Assembly (NCBI RefSeq): GCF_020424085.1
Contig: NZ_CP080203.1
Location: forward strand, 2,604,001-2,668,000
DNA length: 64,000 nucleotides
From: Mycetocola spongiae
GTDB taxonomy: Bacteria > Actinomycetota > Actinomycetes > Actinomycetales > Microbacteriaceae
Direction of reading: 5' to 3'
Shown here: piece by piece, positions 1-8,512 of the stretch
Layout of the letters: each line of letters opens with the position of its first letter
Position numbering within the stretch: position 1 is the first letter of the stretch
Notes under the pieces: generated by a model
The model's database searches: none
What the model saw: only the letters and a program-made list of their open reading frames with translations
What the model was told of the DNA's origin: nothing
Position numbers and translations under genes: made by a program

Positions 1-4
1 TGCA

Positions 5-20
5 CTCCCGTCGGCGGGAG
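5..20. terminator. Short hairpin, possible end of an upstream gene
   Basis: Six-base-pair stem CTCCCG/CGGGAG with a TCGG loop at the edge of the window. There is no clear U-tract, so it is only weakly supported as the terminator of a gene lying left of the window. Confidence 0.3.
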
Positions 21-36
21 CCTTGCCCCGCGGGAC

Positions 37-59
37 TTGTTCTAGTATAACTAGAACAA
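37..59. promoter_or_regulatory. GntR/YtrA-type operator palindrome
   Basis: A 23-bp perfect palindrome with arms TTGTTCTAGT and ACTAGAACAA around an ATA centre lies 22 bp upstream of the ABC ATPase start. YtrA-subfamily GntR regulators typically bind such long palindromes in front of ABC-2 exporter genes. No regulator gene is visible downstream, so it probably lies left of the window. The central TAGTATAAC could also hold the -10 element. Confidence 0.6.
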
Positions 60-81
60 TACGACACGGAAGTGGGTATAT

Positions 82-1014
82 ATGTCACGGGACACCTCCC
101 TCATCGTGAGTGGACTCGAGAAGAGCTTCGGCGCTGTGCGCGCCGTGCGCGGGGTGAGCTTCACCGCGCGCCCCGGCCGCGTGACCGGATTCCTGGGGCC
201 CAATGGCTCGGGAAAAACCACCACCCTGCGGATGCTGCTGGGGCTGATCGCCCCCGATGCCGGCACCGCCACTATCGGGGGCACCCGCTATGACCGGCTC
301 GACCGGCCCGCCCTGACGGTGGGCTCGGCCCTCGAGGCCAGCTTCCATCCCGCGCATACCGGGGCCATGCACCTGCGCATTGCCGCGGCGGCCAGCGGCA
401 TTCCCGCGACCCGCGCCGCCGAGGTATTGGCGCTGGTGGGGCTGGCCGAGGCCGGGCCCCGCCGAATCGGGGGCTACTCGCTCGGAATGCGCCAGCGCCT
501 CGCGCTGGCCACCGCGCTGCTGGGCGACCCCGAGGTGCTGGTGCTCGACGAGCCCATAAACGGCCTCGACCCCGAGGGGATCCGCTGGATCCGCGGCTTT
601 CTGCGCAGCCTGGCGGCGGGCGGCACCACGGTGCTGCTCTCCTCCCACCTCCTCGCCGAGGTGCAACAAACGGTGGATGACGTGGTGGTGATCCGCGAGG
701 GCGCCGTGGTCTATGCGGGGGAGCTCGCGGCGCTCGAGGCCCGCGCCGGGGGCGCGGTGATCGTGGACTCCGCCGATCGCCCCGCGCTTCTTGCCCTGAT
801 TGCCGGCCTGGGTCTCCCCGCGGCCGAGGGCGGAGGGGCCGGGCTGCGGGTGCGCGGGATCGGCGTGGACGACCTGGCCGCCGCTGCCTTCCATGCGGGC
901 ATCATCCTGCGCCACCTGAGCGTGGAATCCGAGGGCTTGGAGGAGGTCTTTTTTGATCTCACCGGGGGCGTAGGCCCCGAATTATCCGGCCTCCGGACGG
1001 GGGAGGTGCGCTGA
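82..1014 (+). CDS. ABC-2 type exporter, ATP-binding protein
   Basis: This 310-residue protein is the nucleotide-binding subunit of an ABC-2 type exporter that would act at the membrane with the permease encoded directly after it. Walker A is GPNGSGKT (about residues 40-47), the signature is the BcrA/YtrB-like SLGMRQR (about 133-139), Walker B reads VLVLDEPINGLD, and the H-loop is SSH. A C-terminal extension of about 100 residues follows the ATPase domain, as in antibiotic-resistance type (BcrA) ATPases. The stop overlaps the permease ATG by one base (TGATG arrangement), so the two are translationally coupled. The upstream palindrome suggests GntR control. The substrate cannot be read from the sequence; drug or antimicrobial peptide export is the family's usual role. 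Confidence 0.9.
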   Translation: MSRDTSLIVSGLEKSFGAVRAVRGVSFTARPGRVTGFLGPNGSGKTTTLRMLLGLIAPDAGTATIGGTRYDRLDRPALTVGSALEASFHPAHTGAMHLRIAAAASGIPATRAAEVLALVGLAEAGPRRIGGYSLGMRQRLALATALLGDPEVLVLDEPINGLDPEGIRWIRGFLRSLAAGGTTVLLSSHLLAEVQQTVDDVVVIREGAVVYAGELAALEARAGGAVIVDSADRPALLALIAGLGLPAAEGGGAGLRVRGIGVDDLAAAAFHAGIILRHLSVESEGLEEVFFDLTGGVGPELSGLRTGEVR

Positions 1015-1850
1015 TGGCCCGCCTGATGCGGAGCGTCTCCGCCGAGTTCCTGAAGCTCCGCGCCACCCGCACCGGCTGGATGCTGGCTGCCCTGATGCTG
1101 ATCCTCGCGGCCGGGGCCGCCGGGCTCTTTGCCGCGATGTTTGGGCCCCTCGGGATGCAATCGGGGGCGATGGTGGCGCCGATCGATCCGCGCGCCGCCG
1201 CGGGCCTCGTCTATAGCGCCCCCACGTCGCTGCTCTATGTGATCCCGCTGGTGCTGGGGGCCCTTGGGGTGAGTGGGGAATATCGCAATCGCACCCTGGC
1301 CGGAACCTTCACCGCCGAGCCGCGGCGCGGCATTGTCCTCGCGGCAAAGGCCCTGGTCCTCTTCTGCGCGGGTGCGCTGCTGGGGCTGCTCGGTGCGCTC
1401 GGTGCCCTGGGCGTGGGGGCGCTCGTGACGGGGGCGGGCGGGGGCGATGCGTTCCTCGGCGAGGCCGCTACCTGGGGCATTGCGCTGCGGACCGTGCCCG
1501 CGATGGGGCTCTGGGCGCTGATCGGCCTGGGCCTGGGTATCCTGGTGCGCTCGCAGGCGGTGGTAATCGTGATTGCCCTCGGCTTCTCCCAGTTTGTCCA
1601 GCCGATCCTGCGGATGGTTTCGGGCCTCTGGGACTGGAGCGCGGCGATCGGAAAATTCCTGCCGGGTGCCGCGACCGATGCGTTTATCGGCAGCGGAATC
1701 TTCACGAGTATGGGCTCGCTGGATCCCTCGCTCGCGGGCCTGGACCCGGCAATCCTGAGCCGGGGTTGGGGCGGGGTGGTACTCGCCGCGACCGCGCTGC
1801 TCCTGCTGGGCCTGGGATGGCTGCTGCGCTGGCGCTCCGACCTCGACTAG
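1014..1850 (+). CDS. ABC-2 type exporter, permease
   Basis: A 278-residue integral membrane protein with about six hydrophobic segments, starting with one at residues 20-45. It is encoded immediately after its ATPase with overlapping stop and start codons. N-terminal residues SVSAEFLKLRATRTGW match the usual cytoplasmic start of ABC-2 permeases, and the segment VSGEYRNRTLAGTFTAEPRR is the typical conserved cytoplasmic helix of this family. It forms the transmembrane channel of the exporter, probably as a homodimer. A 12-bp stem hairpin follows the stop codon and likely ends the two-gene operon. Substrate unknown. Confidence 0.88.
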   Translation: MARLMRSVSAEFLKLRATRTGWMLAALMLILAAGAAGLFAAMFGPLGMQSGAMVAPIDPRAAAGLVYSAPTSLLYVIPLVLGALGVSGEYRNRTLAGTFTAEPRRGIVLAAKALVLFCAGALLGLLGALGALGVGALVTGAGGGDAFLGEAATWGIALRTVPAMGLWALIGLGLGILVRSQAVVIVIALGFSQFVQPILRMVSGLWDWSAAIGKFLPGAATDAFIGSGIFTSMGSLDPSLAGLDPAILSRGWGGVVLAATALLLLGLGWLLRWRSDLD

Positions 1851-1855
1851 GTCCC

Positions 1856-1891
1856 GTGGCACCCGCGTCCCCTCGCGGGCGCGGGTGCCAC
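1856..1891 (+). terminator. Hairpin after the ABC exporter operon
   Basis: Inverted repeat GTGGCACCCGCG / CGCGGGTGCCAC, 12 bp, starting 5 bp after the permease stop and ending 17 bp before the next gene. No long U-tract, so termination may be partial. Confidence 0.55.
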
Positions 1892-1908
1892 GCTGCTAGC
1901 CTGGCCCC

Positions 1909-2331
1909 ATGGATACGCGCGACCTCGTGGTGACCGATATTGCCGCCGCCACTGCCCTCTGGACCGAGGCCGATCTCACCCGCCCGTGGAATGATCCTGG
2001 CGCCGATATTCGCCGCGCGCTCGCGGGGGAGCGCTCAACCGTGCTGGGGTGTTTTGATGGCGAGGACCTCGTGGCCACGGCGATGGTGGGGGAGGACGGT
2101 CATCGCGGCTGGATCTACTATGTGGCGGTGGTCCGCGATCTGCGTGGGCGTCGGCTCGGGGCACGAATGATCACCGCCGCCGAGGATTGGCTGGCCGAGC
2201 GCGGGGCGGTCAAGGTGCAGCTGATGGTGCGTCACGGCAATGCCGAGGCCGCGGGCTTTTATGAGCACCTGGGCTATACCGATTCCGAGGTTTCCGTGCT
2301 GGCCAAGTGGCTGCCGGGGCATCCGGCCTAG
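1909..2331 (+). CDS. GNAT family N-acetyltransferase (YpeA-like)
   Basis: A 140-residue single-domain GNAT acetyltransferase. The acetyl-CoA binding motif A appears as YYVAVVRDLRGRRLGARMI (about residues 66-84), followed by the motif B region NAEAAGFYEHLGYTDSEVSVLAKWL typical of YpeA/RimI-like proteins. Length and architecture match the YpeA group, whose substrates are unknown. It stands alone, head to tail after the exporter operon, and its 3' end converges with and overlaps by 4 bp the next gene on the opposite strand. Substrate cannot be inferred. Confidence 0.88.
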   Translation: MDTRDLVVTDIAAATALWTEADLTRPWNDPGADIRRALAGERSTVLGCFDGEDLVATAMVGEDGHRGWIYYVAVVRDLRGRRLGARMITAAEDWLAERGAVKVQLMVRHGNAEAAGFYEHLGYTDSEVSVLAKWLPGHPA

Positions 2332-2708
2332 GCGATGGTGGTGGCCTGGGACCAGACGGCCACCCAGGCGCCCGCGATCAGCTCATAGCTATCGCTGTGC
2401 CAGTACGTGGCGCGGGGTACCCGGTGGCCCCCAAACTCCACCTCTAATTCGGCGCGATAGCGAATCGTGGCCATCTCGCCGCGCACGCGGATCGCGATGG
2501 GCCCCGGTTCCCAGGCGAGGTAGTTGATCTGCCCGCTGGATACCGCGCCGAGGTATTGCTCGCGATCCAGCGCCGCGCCGATGGGCGTGATCAGCTGAAA
2601 CTCGGGCGAGTGCGCGGAGCGCGCGGCCTCGATATCCCCGGCCACGAGCGCGCGCACGCGGGCGCGTTCGGTGGCGATAATGAGTTCTTCCGTGGCGGTG
2701 CCGGTCAT
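2328..2708 (-). CDS. SnoaL/DUF4440-like (NTF2-fold) protein
   Basis: A 126-residue protein with the length and pattern of the NTF2-like/DUF4440 fold: an N-terminal helix (EELIIATERARVRALVAGD), then HSPEFQLITPIGAALDREQYL and a C-terminal series of strands ending in ELIAGAWVAVWSQATTIA. The ATG at 2708 is preferred over a longer reading frame because GGGAGAGG lies just upstream. It is divergent from the tetR gene across a 31-bp palindrome, so it is a likely target of that repressor. Family members are polyketide cyclases, isomerases or uncharacterised; no specific activity can be assigned. Confidence 0.75.
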   Translation of the reverse strand: MTGTATEELIIATERARVRALVAGDIEAARSAHSPEFQLITPIGAALDREQYLGAVSSGQINYLAWEPGPIAIRVRGEMATIRYRAELEVEFGGHRVPRATYWHSDSYELIAGAWVAVWSQATTIA

Positions 2709-2782
2709 CAGGATTCCTCTCCCGGGGCGGGATAGATTCGGGGTGTGGCATAGGCTTATGCGCACTTTGGACATAATGACAG

Positions 2783-2813
2783 AAAATGTCCACCTGTACA
2801 AGATGGACATTTT
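2783..2813. promoter_or_regulatory. TetR operator palindrome
   Basis: Perfect 10-bp arms AAAATGTCCA and TGGACATTTT are separated by 11 bp containing the self-complementary TGTACA. The site lies 26 bp upstream of the tetR start and about 75 bp from the divergent SnoaL-like gene, so the encoded TetR protein probably represses both. A further half site (GGACAT) sits at 2769-2774. Confidence 0.7.
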
Positions 2814-2839
2814 TTGCCTGAAGTGTCAGGATCGGGGGT

Positions 2840-3418
2840 GTGACCGCATCCCCCAAAACGCAGCAGATCCTCGACTCCTCCCTCGCCGTATTCTGTCGCT
2901 ATGGCTTTGCCAAGACCACGATGAGCGACCTGGCCGGGGCCGCGGGGGTCTCCCGGGCCACGCTCTATCTGCACTTCAGCAATAAGGAGGCGGTCTTCCG
3001 CGCCGGCTCGGAGCGGGCCCATGCGGCGGTCATGGCCGAGGTGGAGGAGCGGCTGGGTGCCGAAGGCCCGGCCATCGGGCGGATCGATGCCGCGATGAAC
3101 GCGTATCTGCGCGGGCTCATGGAGGAGATCGGCGCGAGCCCGCATGGCCGCGAACTCTTTGATTCCAATCTGGAGCTCTCGGCGGATATTACGCTTGCTG
3201 CCCGCCGCCGCCTCACGGATCGGATCGCCGAGGTGCTGGCCGAGGCCGATACCCGCGGGGAGATTAGGCTCTCCGCCCTCGGGGCCACCCCGCGGGAGCT
3301 GGCCGGGCTGATCCTGGCCAGTGCCGAGGGGATCAAGCTCGCGGGCGGCCCGGGCGCGCGCCTGGCCGCGGGCAGTGCGCTGTTTATGCGCATTCTGGGC
3401 GCCGCCACCGCCCCCTAA
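2840..3418 (+). CDS. TetR/AcrR family transcriptional regulator
   Basis: A 192-residue regulator starting with GTG. The N-terminal TetR DNA-binding domain covers about residues 5-55, with the helix-turn-helix in FAKTTMSDLAGAAGVSRATLYLHFSNKEAVF. The C-terminal part is helical and variable and would bind a ligand. The strong palindrome just upstream is the expected autoregulatory operator, also covering the divergent SnoaL-like gene. The effector is unknown. A strong hairpin terminator follows and is shared with the convergent membrane protein gene. Confidence 0.9.
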   Translation: MTASPKTQQILDSSLAVFCRYGFAKTTMSDLAGAAGVSRATLYLHFSNKEAVFRAGSERAHAAVMAEVEERLGAEGPAIGRIDAAMNAYLRGLMEEIGASPHGRELFDSNLELSADITLAARRRLTDRIAEVLAEADTRGEIRLSALGATPRELAGLILASAEGIKLAGGPGARLAAGSALFMRILGAATAP

Positions 3419-3436
3419 CCGCCACCGGGGCATAAA

Positions 3437-3474
3437 AAACCGCCGCCTCCCGAGGGGAGACGGCGGTTTCTTTT
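3437..3474. terminator. Bidirectional terminator between tetR and the BI-1 gene
   Basis: Stem AAACCGCCG...CGGCGGTTT extended by CTCCC/GGGAG, with A-rich sequence on the left and TTTCTTTT on the right, placed between two convergent genes. It can work in both directions. Confidence 0.85.
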
Positions 3475-3481
3475 ATGATGA

Positions 3482-4276
3482 TTAATCGCGCAGGATGGCG
3501 AAGAAACGCAGCAGCTCGGTATAGAGCCAGATCACGGTGACCATGATGCCAAAGGCACCGGCCCAGGCGTAGACCTTGGGGGCGCGGTTCTGCACGCCGC
3601 GCTGGATGCTATCGAAGTCGAGTACCAGCGAGTAGGCGGCGAGGATAACCACAAAGATGCCGAGGACGGCGCCGATCGGGATGCCCGTGTTTCCGATGGT
3701 GGCGCTGCTCATGCCGAAGCCGCTGACCACACCGGTCATCATGAGAACCATGTTGACCAGCGAGTAGACCAGGTAACCGATCATCGCGACCATGAAGATC
3801 TTGGTGGCCTTCTTGGAGGCACGCACCTTGCCGCTGGCAAATAGGGCCAGGGTGACACCAACCACGGCAAACGTGGCGATGACGGCCTGGACAACAATGC
3901 CGGGCCACGCGGTCTCAAAATAGGCGGAGAGTGCGCCGACAAACAGGCCCTGCACGGCGGCATAGGCCAGGACGAGGGGAGCGGAGGGCACCTTCTTGAA
4001 GATGTTGACCATCGCGAGGACAAAGCCAATAAGCGCGGCGGGCAGCATGATGCCGGGCATGTTCCAGCCGATTGCCGCGGTGGCCAGCATCACAACAAAG
4101 GCGACGGCCGTCTTGACGACGGTGTCCTCGATGGTCATGCGGTCGGTGACATCGACCGAGGCCATGGGCTGGTCGTACTGGTGCTGAAGCTGCTCGGCGG
4201 TCATCGCGGCCGAGGCAGCCTGCATCTGGCCGCCGTTTTTAAAGGCCGGATTATTGAATGCGGGGTTATTTGCCAT
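3482..4276 (-). CDS. Bax inhibitor-1/YccA family membrane protein
   Basis: A 264-residue protein of the Bax inhibitor-1 (TMBIM) family. A polar N-terminal region of about 60 residues rich in Asn, Gln and Met (MANNPAFNNPAFKNGG) precedes seven hydrophobic segments. The C-terminal RFFAILRD is typical of actinobacterial members. Bacterial homologues are membrane proteins that form pH-sensitive calcium leak channels or interact with FtsH; which applies here is not known. Monocistronic, with its own terminator shared with the convergent tetR gene. The N-terminal extension with the repeated NPAF unit is common in actinobacterial copies. Confidence 0.9.
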   Translation of the reverse strand: MANNPAFNNPAFKNGGQMQAASAAMTAEQLQHQYDQPMASVDVTDRMTIEDTVVKTAVAFVVMLATAAIGWNMPGIMLPAALIGFVLAMVNIFKKVPSAPLVLAYAAVQGLFVGALSAYFETAWPGIVVQAVIATFAVVGVTLALFASGKVRASKKATKIFMVAMIGYLVYSLVNMVLMMTGVVSGFGMSSATIGNTGIPIGAVLGIFVVILAAYSLVLDFDSIQRGVQNRAPKVYAWAGAFGIMVTVIWLYTELLRFFAILRD

Positions 4277-4463
4277 CTGGATGGTCCTGCTCTCTCAGTG
4301 TTCTGGGAGTTCTCGGGCTGGGGTCACAACAGGGCCCGTCAGGGCCTTCGTTATCAATAATCTACCGGAATTTACTGGGAAGCACCCGGGCCGGAGACGG
4401 ATCCGAACCTATTTACCCAAAATTCATTCGGCGGGATGACGCCCAGAGATTAGGCTGGGAGGC

Positions 4464-5477
4464 ATGATCGCGCCCTCTCGACCCGTCATTATTGGTCACC
4501 GTGGAGCCTCGGGCTATCGGCCCGAGCACTCGGCCTCGGCGTACCGGCTCGCGTTTGCCCTCGGCGCCGATTTTGTCGAGCCCGACCTCGTGGTCAGCAG
4601 CGATGGTGTGCTGGTTTTGCGGCACGAAAATGACATCACCGAGACCACCGATGTGGCCAGCCGCCCCGAGTTTGCGGGCCGCAGGACGGTGCGGATGGTA
4701 GACGGCGAGCGGCACGACGGCTGGTTCACCGAGGACTTCACCTGGGCCGAGCTGGCCACCCTGCACTGCCGCGAACGCCTCCCCGAACTGCGGGCCGCGA
4801 GCGCCACATATAACAACACGGAGCGGCTGCTCTGCCTCGCCGATCTGATCCAGATCATTAACGAGTGCTCCCTCGACGCCGGGCGCGCACTCGGGATGGT
4901 GGCCGAGATTAAGCACTCCACCTATTTCGCTGAGCGCGGATTTATCATGGAGGATCTGCTGCGCGAGCAACTCGCGGGCTGGAGCGGGGGAGGCACCCTC
5001 GTGGTGGAGAGCTTTGAGCTCGGGGTGCTGGAGCGCCTGCGCGCGAGCGGGCTCGAGGCGCGCTATGTCTACCTCCTGGATAAAACCGGCATCGCCGAGG
5101 ACGAGCGGCCCGAGCACGGCGGCAGCGGCACCCCCTATGCCGAGATGGCCACCCCCGCGGGCCTGCGGGCCCTCGCGGGCCGGGTCCACGGCATCAGCCT
5201 GAGCCGCGCGTATCTGGTGGCGGCGGGCGGGCGCGAACTCGTGGAGGCCGCGCACGCGCTGGGACTCGATGTGTTCACCTGGACGCTGCGCCCGGAAAAC
5301 CGTTTCCTCGCGCCGGCCGCGCGCAGCTCGGAAGACCCCGCGGAATTTGGCGATTGGCGCACCGAGTTTGCGCAGATTATCCGCACCGGGGTGGACGGCA
5401 TCTTTGTGGATCACCCCGATCTGGGCCGGCTCGCCCGGGAACATGCTCGGGCGGGCATATCCGCGGTTCTGGCCTGA
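4464..5477 (+). CDS. Glycerophosphodiester phosphodiesterase (GlpQ-like)
   Basis: A 337-residue GDPD-family hydrolase that releases glycerol-3-phosphate from glycerophosphodiesters. The catalytic start motif is GHRGASGYRPEHS (about residues 11-23), with metal-binding EPDLV (about 39-43) and the second catalytic His in LVLRHENDITETTDV. A long insert between strands and the closing segments VDVFTWTLRPEN and GVDGIFVDHPDLG match the GlpQ group. There is no signal peptide, so it should act in the cytosol, unlike secreted GlpQ. It is transcribed toward pcrA with an 87-bp gap; a promoter between them is likely. Confidence 0.9.
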   Translation: MIAPSRPVIIGHRGASGYRPEHSASAYRLAFALGADFVEPDLVVSSDGVLVLRHENDITETTDVASRPEFAGRRTVRMVDGERHDGWFTEDFTWAELATLHCRERLPELRAASATYNNTERLLCLADLIQIINECSLDAGRALGMVAEIKHSTYFAERGFIMEDLLREQLAGWSGGGTLVVESFELGVLERLRASGLEARYVYLLDKTGIAEDERPEHGGSGTPYAEMATPAGLRALAGRVHGISLSRAYLVAAGGRELVEAAHALGLDVFTWTLRPENRFLAPAARSSEDPAEFGDWRTEFAQIIRTGVDGIFVDHPDLGRLAREHARAGISAVLA

Positions 5478-5564
5478 TCGGCGCGGGGGCCGCGGCCGCG
5501 GGCATCACGCCGCGCGTCGCCGGTCGGGGAGCGCGTCGGCGGTAGCGCCTAGACTTGAGGAGAT

Positions 5565-8006
5565 ATGGCCAACCACAGTGACTCCGTGAACTCCGAGCAG
5601 ACCCCGATCGTGCTGCCCCCCGGCGCAGGACCCGCGTTTGGCGAGGCCGGTCGCTATGATGCCTCGGCCCAGTTTGGCCAGAACGTTCCCGAAGGTGAGG
5701 ACCCCACGCTGCACGGGCTTAACCCGCAGCAGCGCGAGGCAGTGGTCTATCGTGGCCCGGCGCTGCTGATCGTCGCGGGGGCCGGCTCCGGCAAGACCCG
5801 CGTACTCACCCAGCGCATCGCGGGCCTGATCCGCAATCGCGAGGCCTGGCCCAGCCAGATCCTCGCGATCACGTTCACCAATAAGGCCGCCGCCGAGATG
5901 CGCGAGCGCGTGCAGCAGCAGCTGGGCGGGGCGGCCGAGGGCATGTGGATCGCCACGTTCCACTCCGCCTGTGTGCGCATCCTGCGCCGCGAGGCCGAGA
6001 ACTTCGGCTTTAAAAAGAACTTCACGATCTACGATTCCAATGACTCGCGCGTGCTGATTAAGCGCATCATTAAGGAACTGGACGCCGATGTGCTGGGGCT
6101 CACCCCGGCGAATGTCTCCAATAAGATCAGCAAGCTCAAAAACGAGCTCGCCGATGTGGATAGCTATGCGCGCAATGCCAACCTCTCCGACCCCAATGAG
6201 GTCATGTTTGTGGAGGTATTCCGGCGCTATACGCGGGAGCTGGCCCGCGCCAATGCGTTTGACTTCGACGATCTAATCGGCCAGACCGTCTACCTCTTCC
6301 GCGCCTTCCCGCACGTGGCGGCGCAGTATCAGAAGCGGTTCCGGCACATCCTGGTGGACGAGTACCAGGACACCAACCACGCCCAGTATGCGCTGATCCG
6401 CGAGCTCACCCGCGCCCCCGAGCCCGAGCCCGACGGCTTCCTCGAGGGCGCGGGACCGGCCGCGCTGGCCGGTGCCTCGCTCACCGTGGTGGGCGATTCC
6501 GATCAGTCGATTTATGCCTTCCGCGGCGCGGATATCCGCAATATCGTGGAGTTTGAGCGCGATTTTGTGGGGGCCAAGGTGATCCTCCTGGAACAGAATT
6601 ATCGCTCCACCCAAAATATTCTCTCGGCCGCAAACGCCGTGATCTCCAATAACTTCGACCGCAAGGAAAAGCGCCTGTGGTCCGATGGCGGAGACGGCGA
6701 GAAGATCATCGGATTCACCGGCTATTCGGGTCATGATGAGGCGCAGTTCATCGCCGATGAGATCGAGAAGCTGCACTCGGCGGGCATGGGCTATAACGAG
6801 ATCGCGGTGTTTTATCGCACCAATGCCCAGACCCGGGCGCTGGAGGAAATTTTCATCCGCTCCGCGCTGCCCTACCGGATCATGGGCGGCACCAAGTTTT
6901 ATGAGCGTGCCGAGATTAAAGACTCCTTTGGCTATCTGATCGCCGTGGCCAATCCCGACGATACGTTGGCGCTGCGCCGCATCCTGAATACCCCGAAGCG
7001 CGGCATCGGCCCGGCCACCGAGACCCAGCTCTTTAGCTTCGCGGAAAATAACGCCATCAGCTTCCGCGAGGCCATGCGCAATGCCGAGGGCCTGGGCCTC
7101 GGCCCCAAGGTCACGGGCGCGATCACCGCACTCTCCGATTTGCTGGACGAGGCGGCGGCCCTGGCCGATACCGGCAAGGTGGCCGATGTGCTGACGCTCC
7201 TGGTCACCAAGAGCGCGCTGCTGGAGACGCTGCGTAATAGCCGCGATCCGCAGGACGAGGCGCGCGCCGAAAATATCGAGGAACTGATGGCGGTGACCAA
7301 GGAGTTCGAAAAAAATAACCCCGATGGCACGCTGATCGACTTCCTCACCGAGGTCTCTCTCGTGGCGGCGGCCGATGACCTCGACTCGAGCACCGGCACG
7401 GTCTCCCTGATGACCCTGCACACCGCCAAGGGCCTCGAATATGAGGCGGTATTCCTGACCGGCGTGGAGGAGGATCTGCTCCCGCATAAGATGTCCGCCA
7501 ATGAGCCCGGCGGCCCCGCCGAGGAGCGCCGGTTATTTTATGTGGGCATCACGCGCGCGCGGCAGCGGCTGTTTATCTCGCTCGCGATGACGCGCGCCCA
7601 ATATGGCGAGACCGCCATCGCGATGCCCAGCCGCTATCTGCAGGAGATCCCCGCGGAGCTGATCGAGTGGCGGCAATCGCCCGGCTCGGCCAATTCCCGC
7701 GGCGGCACCCAGCCGCGCGCGCTGAATGCCACGCGGCGCTGGCCCGGTTCGGGTGGCGGCTCGGGGCAGCCGCCCGCGCTCCCGCGTGCGGAAAAAAAGG
7801 AGTGGCCCAATAAGATCACGGGCCAGGTGCGCGATAACGCCGGGCTGGAGCTGGCCGCGGGTGATCGCATCCGCCATGTGGACTTCGGCGAGGGCCGCGT
7901 GCAGCAGATCACGGGCGAGGGTAATAAGCGCATTGCCCACGTGCAGTTTGATGCCGCGGGCTTTAAGAAGCTGCTGATTAAGATCGCGCCGATCGAGAAG
8001 ATTTAG
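5565..8006 (+). CDS. pcrA: ATP-dependent DNA helicase PcrA/UvrD1
   Basis: An 813-residue superfamily 1A 3'-5' helicase used in nucleotide excision repair, plasmid/replication restart and RNA polymerase backtracking. After a disordered, poorly conserved 45-residue N terminus, motif I is GAGSGKT (residues 72-78), motif II is LVDEYQDTN (about 263-271), motif III GDSDQSIYAFRGA, motif IV LEQNYRS, motif V TLHTAKGLEYEAVF and motif VI YVGITRARQRL. The C-terminal region ends in a basic linker and a Tudor-like RNA-polymerase-interaction domain (AAGDRIRHVDFGEGRVQQI), as in PcrA. The length is a little above the usual 750-780 because of the N-terminal extension. It is 12 bp upstream of a NUDIX gene. Proximity to sucCD and purNH matches the mycobacterial order. 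Confidence 0.96.
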   Translation: MANHSDSVNSEQTPIVLPPGAGPAFGEAGRYDASAQFGQNVPEGEDPTLHGLNPQQREAVVYRGPALLIVAGAGSGKTRVLTQRIAGLIRNREAWPSQILAITFTNKAAAEMRERVQQQLGGAAEGMWIATFHSACVRILRREAENFGFKKNFTIYDSNDSRVLIKRIIKELDADVLGLTPANVSNKISKLKNELADVDSYARNANLSDPNEVMFVEVFRRYTRELARANAFDFDDLIGQTVYLFRAFPHVAAQYQKRFRHILVDEYQDTNHAQYALIRELTRAPEPEPDGFLEGAGPAALAGASLTVVGDSDQSIYAFRGADIRNIVEFERDFVGAKVILLEQNYRSTQNILSAANAVISNNFDRKEKRLWSDGGDGEKIIGFTGYSGHDEAQFIADEIEKLHSAGMGYNEIAVFYRTNAQTRALEEIFIRSALPYRIMGGTKFYERAEIKDSFGYLIAVANPDDTLALRRILNTPKRGIGPATETQLFSFAENNAISFREAMRNAEGLGLGPKVTGAITALSDLLDEAAALADTGKVADVLTLLVTKSALLETLRNSRDPQDEARAENIEELMAVTKEFEKNNPDGTLIDFLTEVSLVAAADDLDSSTGTVSLMTLHTAKGLEYEAVFLTGVEEDLLPHKMSANEPGGPAEERRLFYVGITRARQRLFISLAMTRAQYGETAIAMPSRYLQEIPAELIEWRQSPGSANSRGGTQPRALNATRRWPGSGGGSGQPPALPRAEKKEWPNKITGQVRDNAGLELAAGDRIRHVDFGEGRVQQITGEGNKRIAHVQFDAAGFKKLLIKIAPIEKI

Positions 8007-8018
8007 GAGAACGCGGCC

Positions 8019-8468
8019 ATGGTGATTTCACGCAGGGGACAGCGACCCGGGGGTTTTGACGCCGGCGACCGCGTGGAGGCCGTGGCCGTGGCCGTGCTGC
8101 GGCGCGGGACCAGCGCACTGCTGTGCCTGCGGGCACCCGGGCGGGAGAGTTTCCCCGGCGTCTGGGATTTCCCGGGTGGACACGTGGAGGCGGGCGAGAG
8201 CGCGGCCGAGGCGCTGCGCCGCGAGCTGGCCGAGGAGCTGGGCATCGGGATCATGCGCCCGGGGCCGATCCCGGATGCCTTTTTTAGGTTGGGCGAGGCG
8301 GAGATCTCGCTCTGGGTGCTGGATGAGTGGACCGGTGAGCCGGAAAACCTCGCGCCCGAGGAGCATGTGGAACTGCGCTGGGTGGATATCGAGGAGGCCG
8401 CCGGGCTGGATCTGCCCGATGCCTCCTATCACGATCTGCTCGCGCGCTTTTTGAAGCCCCGAGGCTAA
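8019..8468 (+). CDS. NUDIX hydrolase (MutT-like)
   Basis: A 149-residue NUDIX protein hydrolysing a nucleoside diphosphate derivative. The NUDIX box GGHVEAGESAAEALRRELAE followed by ELGI (about residues 48-71) has all consensus positions (GX5EX7REUXEEXGU). It starts 12 bp after pcrA, with GGAG just upstream, so it is probably co-transcribed with the helicase; a role in cleaning the nucleotide pool during repair is a reasonable inference but the substrate is not readable. A GC-rich hairpin follows the stop. Confidence 0.9.
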   Translation: MVISRRGQRPGGFDAGDRVEAVAVAVLRRGTSALLCLRAPGRESFPGVWDFPGGHVEAGESAAEALRRELAEELGIGIMRPGPIPDAFFRLGEAEISLWVLDEWTGEPENLAPEEHVELRWVDIEEAAGLDLPDASYHDLLARFLKPRG

Positions 8469-8478
8469 GCGGGCCTGG

Positions 8479-8512
8479 CCCCGCCGCCGCGTGTGATCGC
8501 GGCGGGCCGGGG
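8479..8512 (+). terminator. Hairpin after the NUDIX gene
   Basis: Inverted repeat CCCCGCCGCCGCG / CGCGGCGGGCCGGGG (one bulge) beginning 10 bp after the NUDIX stop. No U-tract. Confidence 0.45.

Noticed and set aside
5505-5963. Long minus-strand frames opposite pcrA, alr, sucC and other genes
   Set aside because: High-GC shadow frames with Ala/Arg/Gly-rich translations; the opposite strand carries clear protein families.
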